Source: Nitzschia sp. DOCU1
Taxonomy: Eukaryota > Bacillariophyta > Bacillariophyceae > Bacillariales > Bacillariaceae
Direction: 5' to 3'
DNA length: 64,000 bases
NCBI GenBank assembly: GCA_951394045.1
Contig: OX595992.1
Span: forward strand, 2,604,001 to 2,668,000
Shown here piece after piece: positions 53,394-63,504 of the stretch. The notes under the pieces are model-generated. The model was not told where the DNA came from. It did not search any database and saw only the letters and a program-made list of their open reading frames with translations. How positions within the stretch are numbered: the stretch's first letter is position 1; every line of letters starts with the position of its first letter. The translations under genes were made by a program, and so were the position numbers.

Positions 53394-56300
53394 ATGACGA
53401 GAGGGCCTCTCCTCTTCTTGTTGGGACAGTCTACTTTGACTCTTCTTTTCTTGTTCTCGGTCCATAGTAGTCCTAGCGGCCATGCCCACAACGACAAGCA
53501 CAAAAACATCTTGCGACGAACAAGCACAAGCGGCAGCGAAGGAGAAAAAAGTAGCCAGCGCCAAGAGGTCAGCGTGTTTCTTCCTTTGAACGAGCAAAAC
53601 TCGGAGGAAGAACAAGAACATGGGACCAAAGAAGAACTCTTTGGTATCGAGGAGAGGCATCAAAAGCACCAGGTCTTCTTGGAGGATGAAGGACAGGAAC
53701 ATGGTCCCGAAGGAGAGCAACTTCTTGGAATCGAGGAGGGCCACCGAAAGACTTTGGAGGGTAGTATCCATACTACCAACAAGCAATCGATACTTTTCAG
53801 CGGCGAAGACGACACTCCCGACCGATACGAGCGCACTACTAGCGGCCTCCGATCGTCGGTATTGTCCGAACTGCGAGGAGTTAGTACTACTAGTACTAAT
53901 CAGGCAAAATCCTCCAAATCCAACACCGTGAGTCCCGATCCATGCCTAAAGAAGAAATCAGCTAATGCTAGGCGCCTACAAACAAAGATACCCGCCACGT
54001 CGAATACCGAACCATCCTTCTCCGACTATGGGGGGACATCGGCAGAGAAAGTCAAAGTTGCACAGTATACCGCAGGGGAAGAGAGCGCAGATGACGCACA
54101 CTACTCAAGAACAAGTGTCCGGGCGGTCACTGATGATATTGCATCCCGTGAAGATTTCCTTTCCGCTACAAAGTCGAGCAAAAGGGAAAGCTTATCAAAA
54201 TCAAGTAAAGGAGCAAGTTCAACACCGACTGTTGCTAGCAAGAGAACGAAAGCAAAGGGTAGTAAGGCACCAAAAAGCGTGGGGTGCGATATGTCAATGC
54301 CTTCCACGATGCCATCATCTGGACCAACCGGTCCATTAGAAGGCGAAGGGGTTTCTCCATCATCTAAGCCTTCTAGGCAGCCATCTGACGAGCCCAGCTC
54401 TGAGCCATCCAAATCTTCCAAGCCAGGACGGAACCAAGCGCGGAACCTTCAAAATCATCCAAGCCGTCTTCTGAGCCGTCCAAGTCTTCCAAGCCGAGCA
54501 AAGAGCCAAGCGCAGAACCTTCCAAGTCATCAAAGCCTTCTAGGCAGCCATCTGACGAGCCCAGCTCTGAGCCCTCGAAGTCGTCAAAGCCCAGCGTAGA
54601 GCCAAGCACGGAACCTTCAAAATCATCGAAACCAAGTAGGCAGCCGAGTGACGAGCCATCTGACGAGCCAAGCTCTGAGCCATCCAAATCTTCCAAGCCG
54701 AGCAAGGAGCCAAGCGCAGAACCTTCCAAGTCATCAAAGCCTTCTAGGCAGCCATCTGACGAGCCCAGCTCTGAGCCCTCGAAGTCGTCAAAGCCCAGCG
54801 TAGAGCCAAGCGCGGAACCTTCAAAATCATCGAAACCAAGTAGGCAGCCGAGTGACGAGCCATCTGACGAGCCAAGCTCTGAGCCATCCAAATCTTCCAA
54901 GCCGAGCAAAGAGCCTAGCGCAGAACCTTCCAAGTCTTCAAAGCCTTCTAGGCAGCCATCTGACGAGCCCAGCTCTGAGCCCTCGAAGTCGTCAAAGCCC
55001 AGCGTAGAGCCAAGCACGGAACCTTCAAAATCATCGAAACCAAGTAGGCAGCCGAGTGACGAGCCATCTGACGAGCCAAGCTCTGAGCCATCCAAATCTT
55101 CCAAGCCGAGCAAAGAGCCAAGCGCAGAACCTTCCAAGTCATCAAAGCCTTCTAGGCAGCCATCTGACGAGCCCAGCTCTGAGCCCTCGAAGTCGTCAAA
55201 GCCCAGCGTAGAGCCAAGCGCGGAACCTTCAAAATCATCGAAACCAAGTAGGCAGCCGAGTGACGAGCCATCTGACGAGCCAAGCTCTGAGCCATCCAAA
55301 TCTTCCAAGCCGAGCAAAGAGCCAAGCGCAGAACCTTCCAAGTCATCAAAGCCTTCTAGGCAGCCATCTGACGAGCCCAGCTCTGAGCCCTCGAAGTCGT
55401 CAAAGCCCAGCACGGTGCCCAGCGCAGAACCTTCAAAATCATCGAAACCAAGTAGGCAGCCGAGCGATGATCCGTCCCAGAAGCCTTCCAGACAGCCATC
55501 TGACGAGCCTAGTTCTGAGCCATCTAAATCTTCCAAGCCCAGTACGGAGCCAAGCGCGGAACCTTCCAAGTCGTCTAAGCCTTCTAGAGTGCCATCGGAC
55601 GAGCCTAGTTCCGAGCCATCCGAATCATCAAAGCCCAGCACGGAGCCTAGCGCGATGCCATCGAAGTCTTCAAAGCCAAGTAGGCAGCCGAGCGACGAGC
55701 CATCCCAGAAGCCTTCCAGACAGCCATCCGACGAGCCTAGCTCTGAACCATCTAAATCTTCCAAGCCCAGTACGGAGCCAAGCGCGGAACCGTCCAAGTC
55801 GTCTAAGCCTTCTAGAGTGCCATCGGACGAGCCTAGTTCCGAGCCATCCGAATCATCAAAGCCCAGCACGGAGCCTAGCGCGATGCCATCGAAGTCTTCA
55901 AAGCCAAGTAGGCAGCCGAGCGACGAGCCATCCCAGAAGCCTTCCAGACAGCCATCTGACGAGCCTAGTTCTGAGCCATCTAAATCTTCCAAGCCCAGCA
56001 AAGAGCCAAGCGCGGAACCTTCCAAGTCGTGTAAGCCTTCTAGAGTGCCATCGGACGAGCCTAGTTCCGAGCCATCCGAATCATCAAAGCCCAGCACGGA
56101 GCCTAGCGCGGAGCCATCGAAGTCTTCAAAGCCAAGTACGCAGCCGAGCGACGAGCCATCCCAGAAGCCTTCCAGACAGCCATCCGACGAGCCTAGTTCT
56201 AAGCCATCTAAATCTTCCAAGCCCAGCAAAGAGCCCAGCGCGGAACCTTCCAAGTCATCAAAGCCTTCAAGACAGCCATCTGACGAGCCTAGTTCTGAGC

Positions 56301-56908
56301 CATCTAAATCATCAAAGCCAAGCAAGGAGCCAAGCACGGAACCTTCCAAGTCCTCACAGCCAAGTCGGCAGCCGAGCGACGAGCCGTCCCGCAAGCCGTC
56401 TCGCCAACCATCCGACGAACCAAGTTTGAAGCCTTCCCGCAAGCCTTCTCGCCAACCGTCCGACGAACCAAGTTTGAAGCCATCTAGAAAGCCAAGTCGT
56501 CAACCATCTGACCTGCCTTCGCGAAAGCCGTCGTTTGAGCCGTCCGCCAACCCGAGCTCCAGAGATGAAGGTAAATGTTTGGCCCGCAGGTATCCGACCT
56601 CCGGCCTTACATCTTTTTGTGACAGCCCCGCGGGAACAATTAACCCGACCGGATTCGGGGCAAATAATGGCAGTAAATGTGGGTCTTACGCCACCGGCGC
56701 GTCCCAACCTACTCCCGACGAGTATGGTTATGATGAAGGTTGTTGCAGCTGCTGCTGCTTGTCGCCGACTCCGACTCCGAGCCCGAGCCTCAATTGCCAA
56801 CCCACCAGAAGTCGCTGCGACCAGTTAGCTAATAATCCCACCCGACCACCAGGTACAAGAACTCTTGATGAGGACGACGAGGACTTTCTTGGCTTTCTGA
56901 ACTGGTAA
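53394..56908 (+). CDS. Secreted Ser/Pro/Lys repeat protein with a one-base frame break (unit B)
   Basis: The ATG at 53394 gives a signal peptide (MTRGPLLFLLGQSTLTLLFL). An acidic region follows, then RXL (RRL, residues 193-195) and the block shared with unit A (KVKVAQY, HYSRTSVRA, DFLSATKSSK). PS-repeats begin near 54305. At 54422-54425 one base is missing relative to the repeat consensus (AAGCCAGGACGG where AAGCCCAGCACGG is expected). The frame shifts there, and the new frame is open to 56908. That end reads EGKCLARRYPTSG, a CCSCCCLSP cluster, and the tail RTLDEDDEDFLGFLNW. If the break is an error, the protein is about 1,170 aa; if real, the product is cut within the repeats. No GT-AG intron that repairs it was found. 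A cell-wall role is inferred as for unit A. Confidence 0.75.
54305..56535 (+). repeat. Nested tetrapeptide-coding repeats in the unit B protein
   Basis: Base period 12 nt. Four copies of a 204-bp unit begin at TAGGCAGCC 54541, 54745, 54949 and 55153 (next landmark 55357), nearly identical. A 228-bp unit is marked by TCTAGAG at 55583, 55811 and 56039. A stop-free antisense frame covers most of the block (54373-56442). Confidence 0.9.
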
Positions 56909-57360
56909 TCATTGTGGGTGACGACGATTGGGATAATTCAACGCCAAGTCTTGCTCGTCAACTCACTCCGATAACACCGATGTCTCTCAAGACCCGACGA
57001 AAAAGGATTTGATCATCTTTTTTGCACTTGCTTCATTCCACTAAGCTCGAGTCTGCGTACAACGACAATGGGCTTAATTTCTGCGCCGGAGAAACCATCG
57101 GGCCGTTGTGTTTGCCTCATGACATGATTCCACTTTGATAGTAAATGCCATCGTCGGAACACCCTGCATAATAACCGAAGAATATATGATAGTTTCATCA
57201 TGGTATTCGACTCTTCCTCTTCATCGTTGATACACAATGCAGCATCGATGGACCTGATGCTGTATCAAGGGCGGATGAGAGTGATGTCTGTGTGGCTGTG
57301 ATGGTCTCTTCGTTCAGTTTATTATTGGATCGGCGGAGGTAAAAGTATCTACGACTAATA
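56909..57360. other. 3' flank of unit B, with a relic of the unit A-type C-terminus
   Basis: The block 56980-57070 matches 47690-47790 inside the unit A coding region (both read 'agacccgacgaaaaagg' followed by a Cys-coding stretch), but here it lies beyond the stop codon. Unit B therefore once had, or adjoined, a unit A-type ending. No gene seen now. Confidence 0.55.
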
Positions 57361-59484
57361 GGGAGTCCCAGAAATCATATTTCCGTTTCAATTTGCCGTC
57401 TCCCGCTACCGTTTTTCCGCCTCTTCGATGACGAGAATTTGACGAGTCATGGCGGAGTCCCAGATTCAAATTCCAAATTTCCGCCAACGTTCTCTCTCTC
57501 TCGGACATTGCCAACGACATGACTTTTCGGTTCGTCGACTTGAAGTTTGAACCAGTCGAATGAAATATTCGACAACATCGACCGTGAATGTGTTCACGCG
57601 ATATCAACACGGCCGAAGAGGCCTCTACGAATAACTACCTTGCGGACCATTGTAGACGAAGCGGCTTGAACAGCATAAACTCTAACGCTATTGTAATTTA
57701 CTGTAAAAAATTCAACTCATGAAATCAACTAGAGAGCGAGAAATTGTCGAATAATGGCACTACAGAATACTATGAAAAAGTCAGTGTTGTGCGGTGCTCT
57801 GTATAAGCGGCGACGCGTGGAATCGCAATGCCTCCGTCGTCTAGCACACAAGTTACTTAATTGAAAGCAATTTCGTCGCGAGAAAGGCAATCTACTATCA
57901 CTTCCGTTATTTGTGCCGAGTGACAAGCCAGGAGCGAGTCGACAGGGGCAATTCTTGCAACTGTGGCGATGAAGACCAGACCTTGTAGACTACCGACCTT
58001 GTAGGCTACCGAAGGGCCATCGTTCCCCATTTGCGCCAAATACGTCGACGGCGAAGAATAATAGGCAAATGATGACCAGCTGGAACCACTGGGCTCAAAC
58101 GTGTCTCCATTGTCATCGTCGTCGTCGCCGGCAGCATCACTTTACCATAAAATGTGGTGCGGCATTTCGGGTCGTCTTGGTGCCACCAATAAATGAGGGC
58201 CTCGCAGTGTTGCAAAGCCGTACTCTTGCTGTGCGGTTGTGACTGGCCTCCGGATGCAAACTGAGAATCCGAGCTCGTCCATACTACCGTATCTTCTCCA
58301 AAGGCTTGATCGGTCATGATAATGAGCTCGCAATCCAGCAGCAACAGACCAGCAAAGTATCGACGATTGGGAGATACTAATAGAACCGGTTTAGGCGTCA
58401 CGACATTGCCTGGCAAGAGTAGAGATTGAGGGAAAAGTTCTTCTTTCTGAGGTGGCTGATTGGCGCTACGACTGCCTTCTTCGCGCAAATACGGACGCGT
58501 AATCGACTGAAGCGATGCATCTCCCGTATGGATCTACGCGCCGGATCAAGTCCTGAGAAACATTCCGATAATAGTATGGCCCACTGGCGTCCACGGCGTA
58601 TTCTTCGGTTTGTGATATGCGGACAATGACTTCATTGCATTCCAAAATTCATCCTGATGCTTGGTAATTCGAATCAGCTCACTGTTTCGAGGAGGCATGT
58701 CAAAGAACCACGAGTCTTCGGCTTGCTTGTCGTCGTCTTCATCATTACCAAGCAAGAATTCTTCAAATACCCGCAAGACGATGTCGCAAGTTGGAAAAGA
58801 GTTTCGATCAGTGTGGTCGATGAGGTACAGCTGCAGCAGCCGCTGCTTCCTCCTGATATTCTTTCTGTTTCCAGCCCTTACTCAATACCTTGTTAGCTTG
58901 TGATGTTTGTGCAAATCGAGCCGTGGCTTCTTCCTTGGCAATGGCGGCGCTGTAATTCTGCCAACCAGTTGATTGTCGGGATGCCGTAAATGTGCCTGTT
59001 TGGAATTGGCTTTTCGAACTCTCTTCGCGTCCCAAGACCTAGCAACTCGTAATAAATCCACCGTTGCCAGTAGTAGTCGAGTTGAACAGGGGAACGTTCC
59101 ACGTCGGGGCGGCCCTTCACCTTCCGAAACACAATCTGGCTTGCAACGGAGTTGAGTTGCGTTGAGTATTCCCTTTCGCCATGGTGGTGAATCTGCGCCA
59201 AAGATCCATCTTGCTTGCCGACTGACTCGTTTTGATGACGCTGGCGAATGTCCGACTATGACGTAGCTAGGCATATGTTTTAGTGTTCCTACTAGGAATT
59301 TATCTCGTAGATTCTACACAAACTTGACGACAAATCGAAAAGCTGTCCAGTGGCGGCAAATTGAAGTTTAGGCGGTATTTCATTTTGACGTCTACATGGA
59401 ATAACGGCTTTTTCCGGCCGTTTCGCGCGTGCCGGCCTGTCGACACGGCAAAATGAAACGGAAATATCAAAATCTGGGACTCCA
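57361..59484. mobile_element. Interval bounded by ~40-bp inverted repeats (possible transposon-like unit)
   Basis: 57361-57399 is the inverted counterpart of 59445-59484 (shared GGAGTCCCAGA ... ATTTCCGTTTCA.TTTGCCGT, a few mismatches and a short gap). A third copy of GGAGTCCCAGATTC lies inside near 57454. The interval encloses a frame-broken minus-strand gene. No transposase or target duplication is seen, so it could be a non-autonomous element carrying host sequence, or coincidental copies of a dispersed repeat. Confidence 0.45.
58006..59201 (-). pseudogene. Frame-broken gene of unknown family inside the inverted-repeat interval
   Basis: Protein-like blocks follow one another on the minus strand in different frames: MAQIHHHGEREYSTQLNSVA to WQRWIYYELLGLG (59201-59035); SKSQFQTGTFTASRQSTGWQ to QEEAAAAAA (59030-58820); FPTCDIVLRVFEEFLLGNDE to NAMKSLSAYHKPKN (58800-58560); then SLQSITRPYLREEGSRSANQ to KCRTTFYGKVMLPA (58540-58130). 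At least three frame changes occur; one lies at a GCA/GCT-repeat coding polyalanine. The last block (LLVSPNRRYFAGLLLLDCEL, then VVWTSSDSQ) is faintly like a bulb-lectin repeat. No intron model restores the frame, so I call it a relic. Confidence 0.5.
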
Positions 59485-59680
59485 TAATATGAGAGGACTT
59501 TTCATCTTTGATTCAATCGAACTCATTGCAACGCCCACGTCACGTTGACACGTCAGCGTGTTGGCGGCACTTTTTTGGGTCCTCCTTTTGCTTCCCCCGT
59601 CGCCAATAGCAGCGACTGTAACGCAATCTCTCTGGCCGTGATGAAAACAGCAGTCTAACCTCTGCATTACTTTCAGCAGC

Positions 59681-60598
59681 ATGTCTACTGTTTGGTATCG
59701 TTCCAATGTCGTTCCAAGTTTGGCAAAGAGGTGGGCGAGGACAGCAGTAGCATCGGCGGTTCCACCACCGACCACTGAACGAACAAAGCGGCCTCCCTTA
59801 CTGGACGCCATTGAAGTTTGGGACACGACATGTGTAGTGACGAATTTTGGACGTCAAACATCGAATTGTAGTGTGTTACTCAATCCCGCTAATCCTCGTC
59901 TATCGGGAGTATCCAAATTTCCATACTTTCCAAAGGGAGGTCCCGAACCCCTGGGGCAGCCCGCCAAAGATGCCCATCATATCATGGGTTATGTGACACA
60001 ATGGGGAGGCATGGAAGTCGGTCAAGGCATGATGTTTGCCGCCAATGTTGTCGATGGATTGGTGCATCAATTAGGAGGAACAGCCCTTCAACAACAACTT
60101 GCCAACATTGGTTCCTGTGCGCAAGGTCATGCCGTCGCCACAAAGGCGGTAGGTGACTTGCCTTCGAACTACGATTGGATTGTCCATACCGTGCCGCCCT
60201 TTTATGGTCCGTCTGTGGATCATTCACTGCTAGGAGAATGTTATATACGATCCTTGCAATTGATTCATACGTTGCCTATAGTGCATGATACGAGGAGGAC
60301 AAGGGAACAACAAAACGAGGTTACTACTTCTACGAGTATTCGAGTGGCGGCTCCTTTGATCGGGGCAGGATGCCGGGGGTGGGATCCTACATTGGCCATG
60401 GAAATTGCGGCATCGACATTGGTAAAGTGCTGTTTTTCTCATCTAGCTCCTACCACCAAGGACATTACGAATAGCCATGTGACCTTGGCCTTTGCCATTC
60501 CCAGCGGTGAGCTTCGAAATGAGTTGGTGCATGTCATTAACCGACACTGGCAGTCGCAGCAACAACAAGAAACAGAAGATGACTCAACGACTATTTGA
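59681..60598 (+). CDS. Macro-domain protein (ADP-ribose binding/hydrolysis)
   Basis: 305 aa, single exon. Macro domains bind ADP-ribose and often remove it from proteins or cleave O-acetyl-ADP-ribose. The first 30 residues (MSTVWYRSNVVPSLAKRWAR, then TAVAS) are basic and amphipathic, like a mitochondrial presequence. The domain starts near residue 50: VVTNFGRQTSNCSVLLNPAN (the NPAN nucleotide-binding motif), VDGLVHQLGGTALQQQLANI, a conserved CAQGHAVATKAVGDLPS with a Gly for the phosphate loop, WIVHTVPPFYGP, a helix ECYIRSLQLI, and the second phosphate loop VAAPLIGAGCRGWDPTLAME. The C-terminal tail is polar. The assignment is secure; the substrate and compartment are inferred. Confidence 0.92.
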   Translation: MSTVWYRSNVVPSLAKRWARTAVASAVPPPTTERTKRPPLLDAIEVWDTTCVVTNFGRQTSNCSVLLNPANPRLSGVSKFPYFPKGGPEPLGQPAKDAHHIMGYVTQWGGMEVGQGMMFAANVVDGLVHQLGGTALQQQLANIGSCAQGHAVATKAVGDLPSNYDWIVHTVPPFYGPSVDHSLLGECYIRSLQLIHTLPIVHDTRRTREQQNEVTTSTSIRVAAPLIGAGCRGWDPTLAMEIAASTLVKCCFSHLAPTTKDITNSHVTLAFAIPSGELRNELVHVINRHWQSQQQQETEDDSTTI

Positions 60599-62955
60599 GC
60601 TTGCTGTAACAAAGGAGACGACTGGAGTATCATCATGGTGGGTGCGATACGCTTGCAGAAACTGTTCTTGCTCCACGTGTGGGCCACTTGAAAACATCTG
60701 CTACGGTCCGTCGTCTATGGAAACAAAAGTGGTGAGGGCGGCTGCCATTTTGTTACTGCTCTTGGTAGAAGCGTTTCTTCCATGAATCCAAAAAGGGCGC
60801 AATTCATTCTTGGATTTCCGAGGAATCTTGATTTTGTTGCATGAGAATCTTGGAGGCAACGAACAAAGCTACCTTGTTTGGGCCTTTTCTACTAAGCCGG
60901 CTGCTCCATTTCTCAGCTGTTCTTGGTAGAAACTTCACTTCCATCCTAGGAAATACAATGTCATTCCATGAGAATCTTGGTGGCACAGAAGGAAGCAACG
61001 TTGTTCGGGCCGTTCTTACTATTAGCACCAGGTGGGAAACTACGAAAGGGTGGATCATAAAGGCCTTGATTTTGCGTTGTGGCGGTAACCCCGGAGAACG
61101 ATTGGTGCGTTAGGACGTTATAGTACAAGGTACTATCATTTAGCGCGAGATTACTACACTCGAGACCGCTACGAAAGAGGGATCCTCGAGAATCGGCCCA
61201 TGCATGACGGCCAAAACTTTTGGCACTGTTCGACGCGATTACATGCGGGCCTTTGGTGTCGTGACACCTAGTCCTAGAGTAGTGCCGATTGAAACGATCT
61301 ATCGCAGCGGGACCACTACAAGATTTACTCTAGGATGATAATTCCTATCCTACCAATACGCCGCGCACCCGCCACGATACGATGCACTTCAACATGAGAA
61401 TTTCGCTTCCCTGCGAAACAAGCCATCGGCAGAGTGCTGGGCGCGAAACGAAGAAGTGAGAAACAGCTAGTAGAGGACCAGCAGGTCGAGAAGAAACAAT
61501 GCCATCCGACGAAACATCAGGGTGACGCCAGCAAAGCCTTTTGATTGTACAACGGGATGACAAGTCTGACGATCGCATTCTTCTTCGTTTGAGCATGCCG
61601 AATGGTGACACTGGGTGCGGATCGTCCATAATAGCATAGTAGCGTTCTCTTAGAGCCCATCAATAGGTTGCCTCTTTTGTTTGGTCTATGGCTACGGCTT
61701 GAGAGTTGTGTCAAGCTCTGTTCGGTTTGAGGAATGTTTTCGCTACGAAACGAACCATCACCGGAGTCGGCACCAAGTGAAACATGAGAAGCGGCCCGCT
61801 CTATTGTAGCAGGTCCGGACCTGAGGTGGGAATCGTGCCTTCCGAAGAAATATCATAGGACGCCAGCAAATAAGTTTTGATTGCAAGAGATCATGAGAAG
61901 CCCAACAATCGGACTATTCTTCAGTCGAGCATGCCGAATGCTGGTTTCGTCAGCAATAGATGGGGCTACTCCTCCATAATAGCGTTCTCTTAGAGCATGT
62001 CATATGCTGTTGGTGTTTCGCTTGTTGAAAGCAGTGGTAGTCTCTGTTCGCTTTAGTACATGTCAAATTGCGTGCCGCGTCAACTTTGGGGCTACTCTTC
62101 TACCAATAGTGATAGGGGGGCAAAACTGATCGTCATGAGTTTCACCAGGAACCGAATCGCCAACAGATACTTGCTTTCGTTCTTCTTTTTGATGTTGACA
62201 TCACCAACAGCCTCCCCAAGAATATTCCGGAGAACAAGGAGTTCGTCTTCGTTTCTATTCTGGCATGCCACTTTACCCGGTCTTTTCCCAAAAGAGAAAC
62301 GAAACCCGAAGGGCGAGTCCTTCTCTGTGCCGTTGTTTACGGGACACCCTTCCGATGAATTATCGAAAGAGTTTCGGGTTTGCAGATTTCACCCACGAGT
62401 CAGAACAATTTTGGTTCTCAAGCGGTTCTATTCTAATGATGGCGTTCGGGAAGGGGACATCTTTATGGGCGTTCATCGAAATTGTGAGCGCCCGCTTCGC
62501 GACGGGCAAGAATGACCTACCTAAATTTGAATGACCATTATTTTCTCTATGTGAAACAAGATACCGTAGGGCCTAGCTCATATGAATAGCAGCTGGTCAT
62601 GATAAATTCCCGTCAAAGCTCCCACATAGGGGCCTGAATACGATTGCAGAAGCCACGTCCTTCAAGTACAGGCAGGCATGGGTAGATTTTATCAACACAA
62701 GTTCGCAGGAATGAATCCCGGAAGGAAGGCATAATCAAAAGATATGCCCTATTTTCAATGGTCATTCGACACATACCTGGTAGTACACAAGGCGAACCGG
62801 GAGAAGAAACTGTCAGTAGGGGGTCTTCTCACTCTTTGTTCTGCGCCCTGCTTCGATTTGTGATGGCATCGCAAGCATCAATACATGATTGACAACCACC
62901 CTCATAAAAATCCCAGCGTTCCAAAGACAACACTTACTTCTGAACTACCTTGACC
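60599..62955. other. Repeat-rich intergenic region
   Basis: A direct repeat of about 58 bp at 60839-60897 and 60967-61025 ('atgagaatcttgg(a/t)ggca'). A second, larger duplication pairs about 61500-61690 with 61840-62020 (shared 'gacgccagcaaa', 'gagcatgccgaatg', 'ccataatagc', 'tagcgttctcttagagc'), offset about 340 bp. The plus frame 62060-62515 has a weak hydrophobic segment but no motif. No supportable gene. Confidence 0.5.
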
Positions 62956-63504
62956 ATGACAGCCCATACATCAGAAACAACACCAAAGCAACAAAGACTT
63001 CCATCGCTGGAAAGAGCAGCCGGATGTTTCCCCGTACTCTCTAATATCAAGCGCAAGAAGCTTTCTATCGTGCTCCCGCCTCTGCCAGTGGCAGCACATG
63101 GCCACGAGCCGCAACACGTCTTGGCAGAAGTTTCCACTAACCCCAGGCGCCGTTTCCAACGACGAAACTCCAAATGCCCAAGCATGTTCTATCAAATGCT
63201 ATCTCCAGCTAATCTTTTGGAGCTTCAACGAGATGCTGCTGAAGACGACGAATCTCCAATGGGATCGCCTCAAGCACCAGACCGAAAAGAAGGGGAGCGC
63301 GGCTGGAGCGATAACAAGCCCTACATGAGAGGGCAGCATGACGTCCTTCGAGCCTTCCGACCTGCACCGTGGATGGAAGCAGAAAAGCGATTCACATCAT
63401 CCAGAACGCACCAAAAGAATGCAACTCTCTCTATTTTGAACGAAGCGTTGCATCTCTCAAGCGCCCATCTACGAGCGCCTGCTGCGGGACACCGTACTGA
63501 ATAA
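62956..63504 (+). CDS. Hypothetical basic protein
   Basis: 182 aa from the ATG at 62956. Low hydrophobicity, no signal peptide. It includes KRKKLSIVLPPLP near residue 35, RRRFQRRNSKCPSMFYQMLS near 70, an acidic helix (NLLELQRDAAEDDES), and a charged/Ser-rich C-terminus. The short CPSMFYQMLSPANLLELQ block looks like a conserved peptide motif, but I recognise no family. Confidence is moderate because composition and length alone support it. Confidence 0.5.
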   Translation: MTAHTSETTPKQQRLPSLERAAGCFPVLSNIKRKKLSIVLPPLPVAAHGHEPQHVLAEVSTNPRRRFQRRNSKCPSMFYQMLSPANLLELQRDAAEDDESPMGSPQAPDRKEGERGWSDNKPYMRGQHDVLRAFRPAPWMEAEKRFTSSRTHQKNATLSILNEALHLSSAHLRAPAAGHRTE

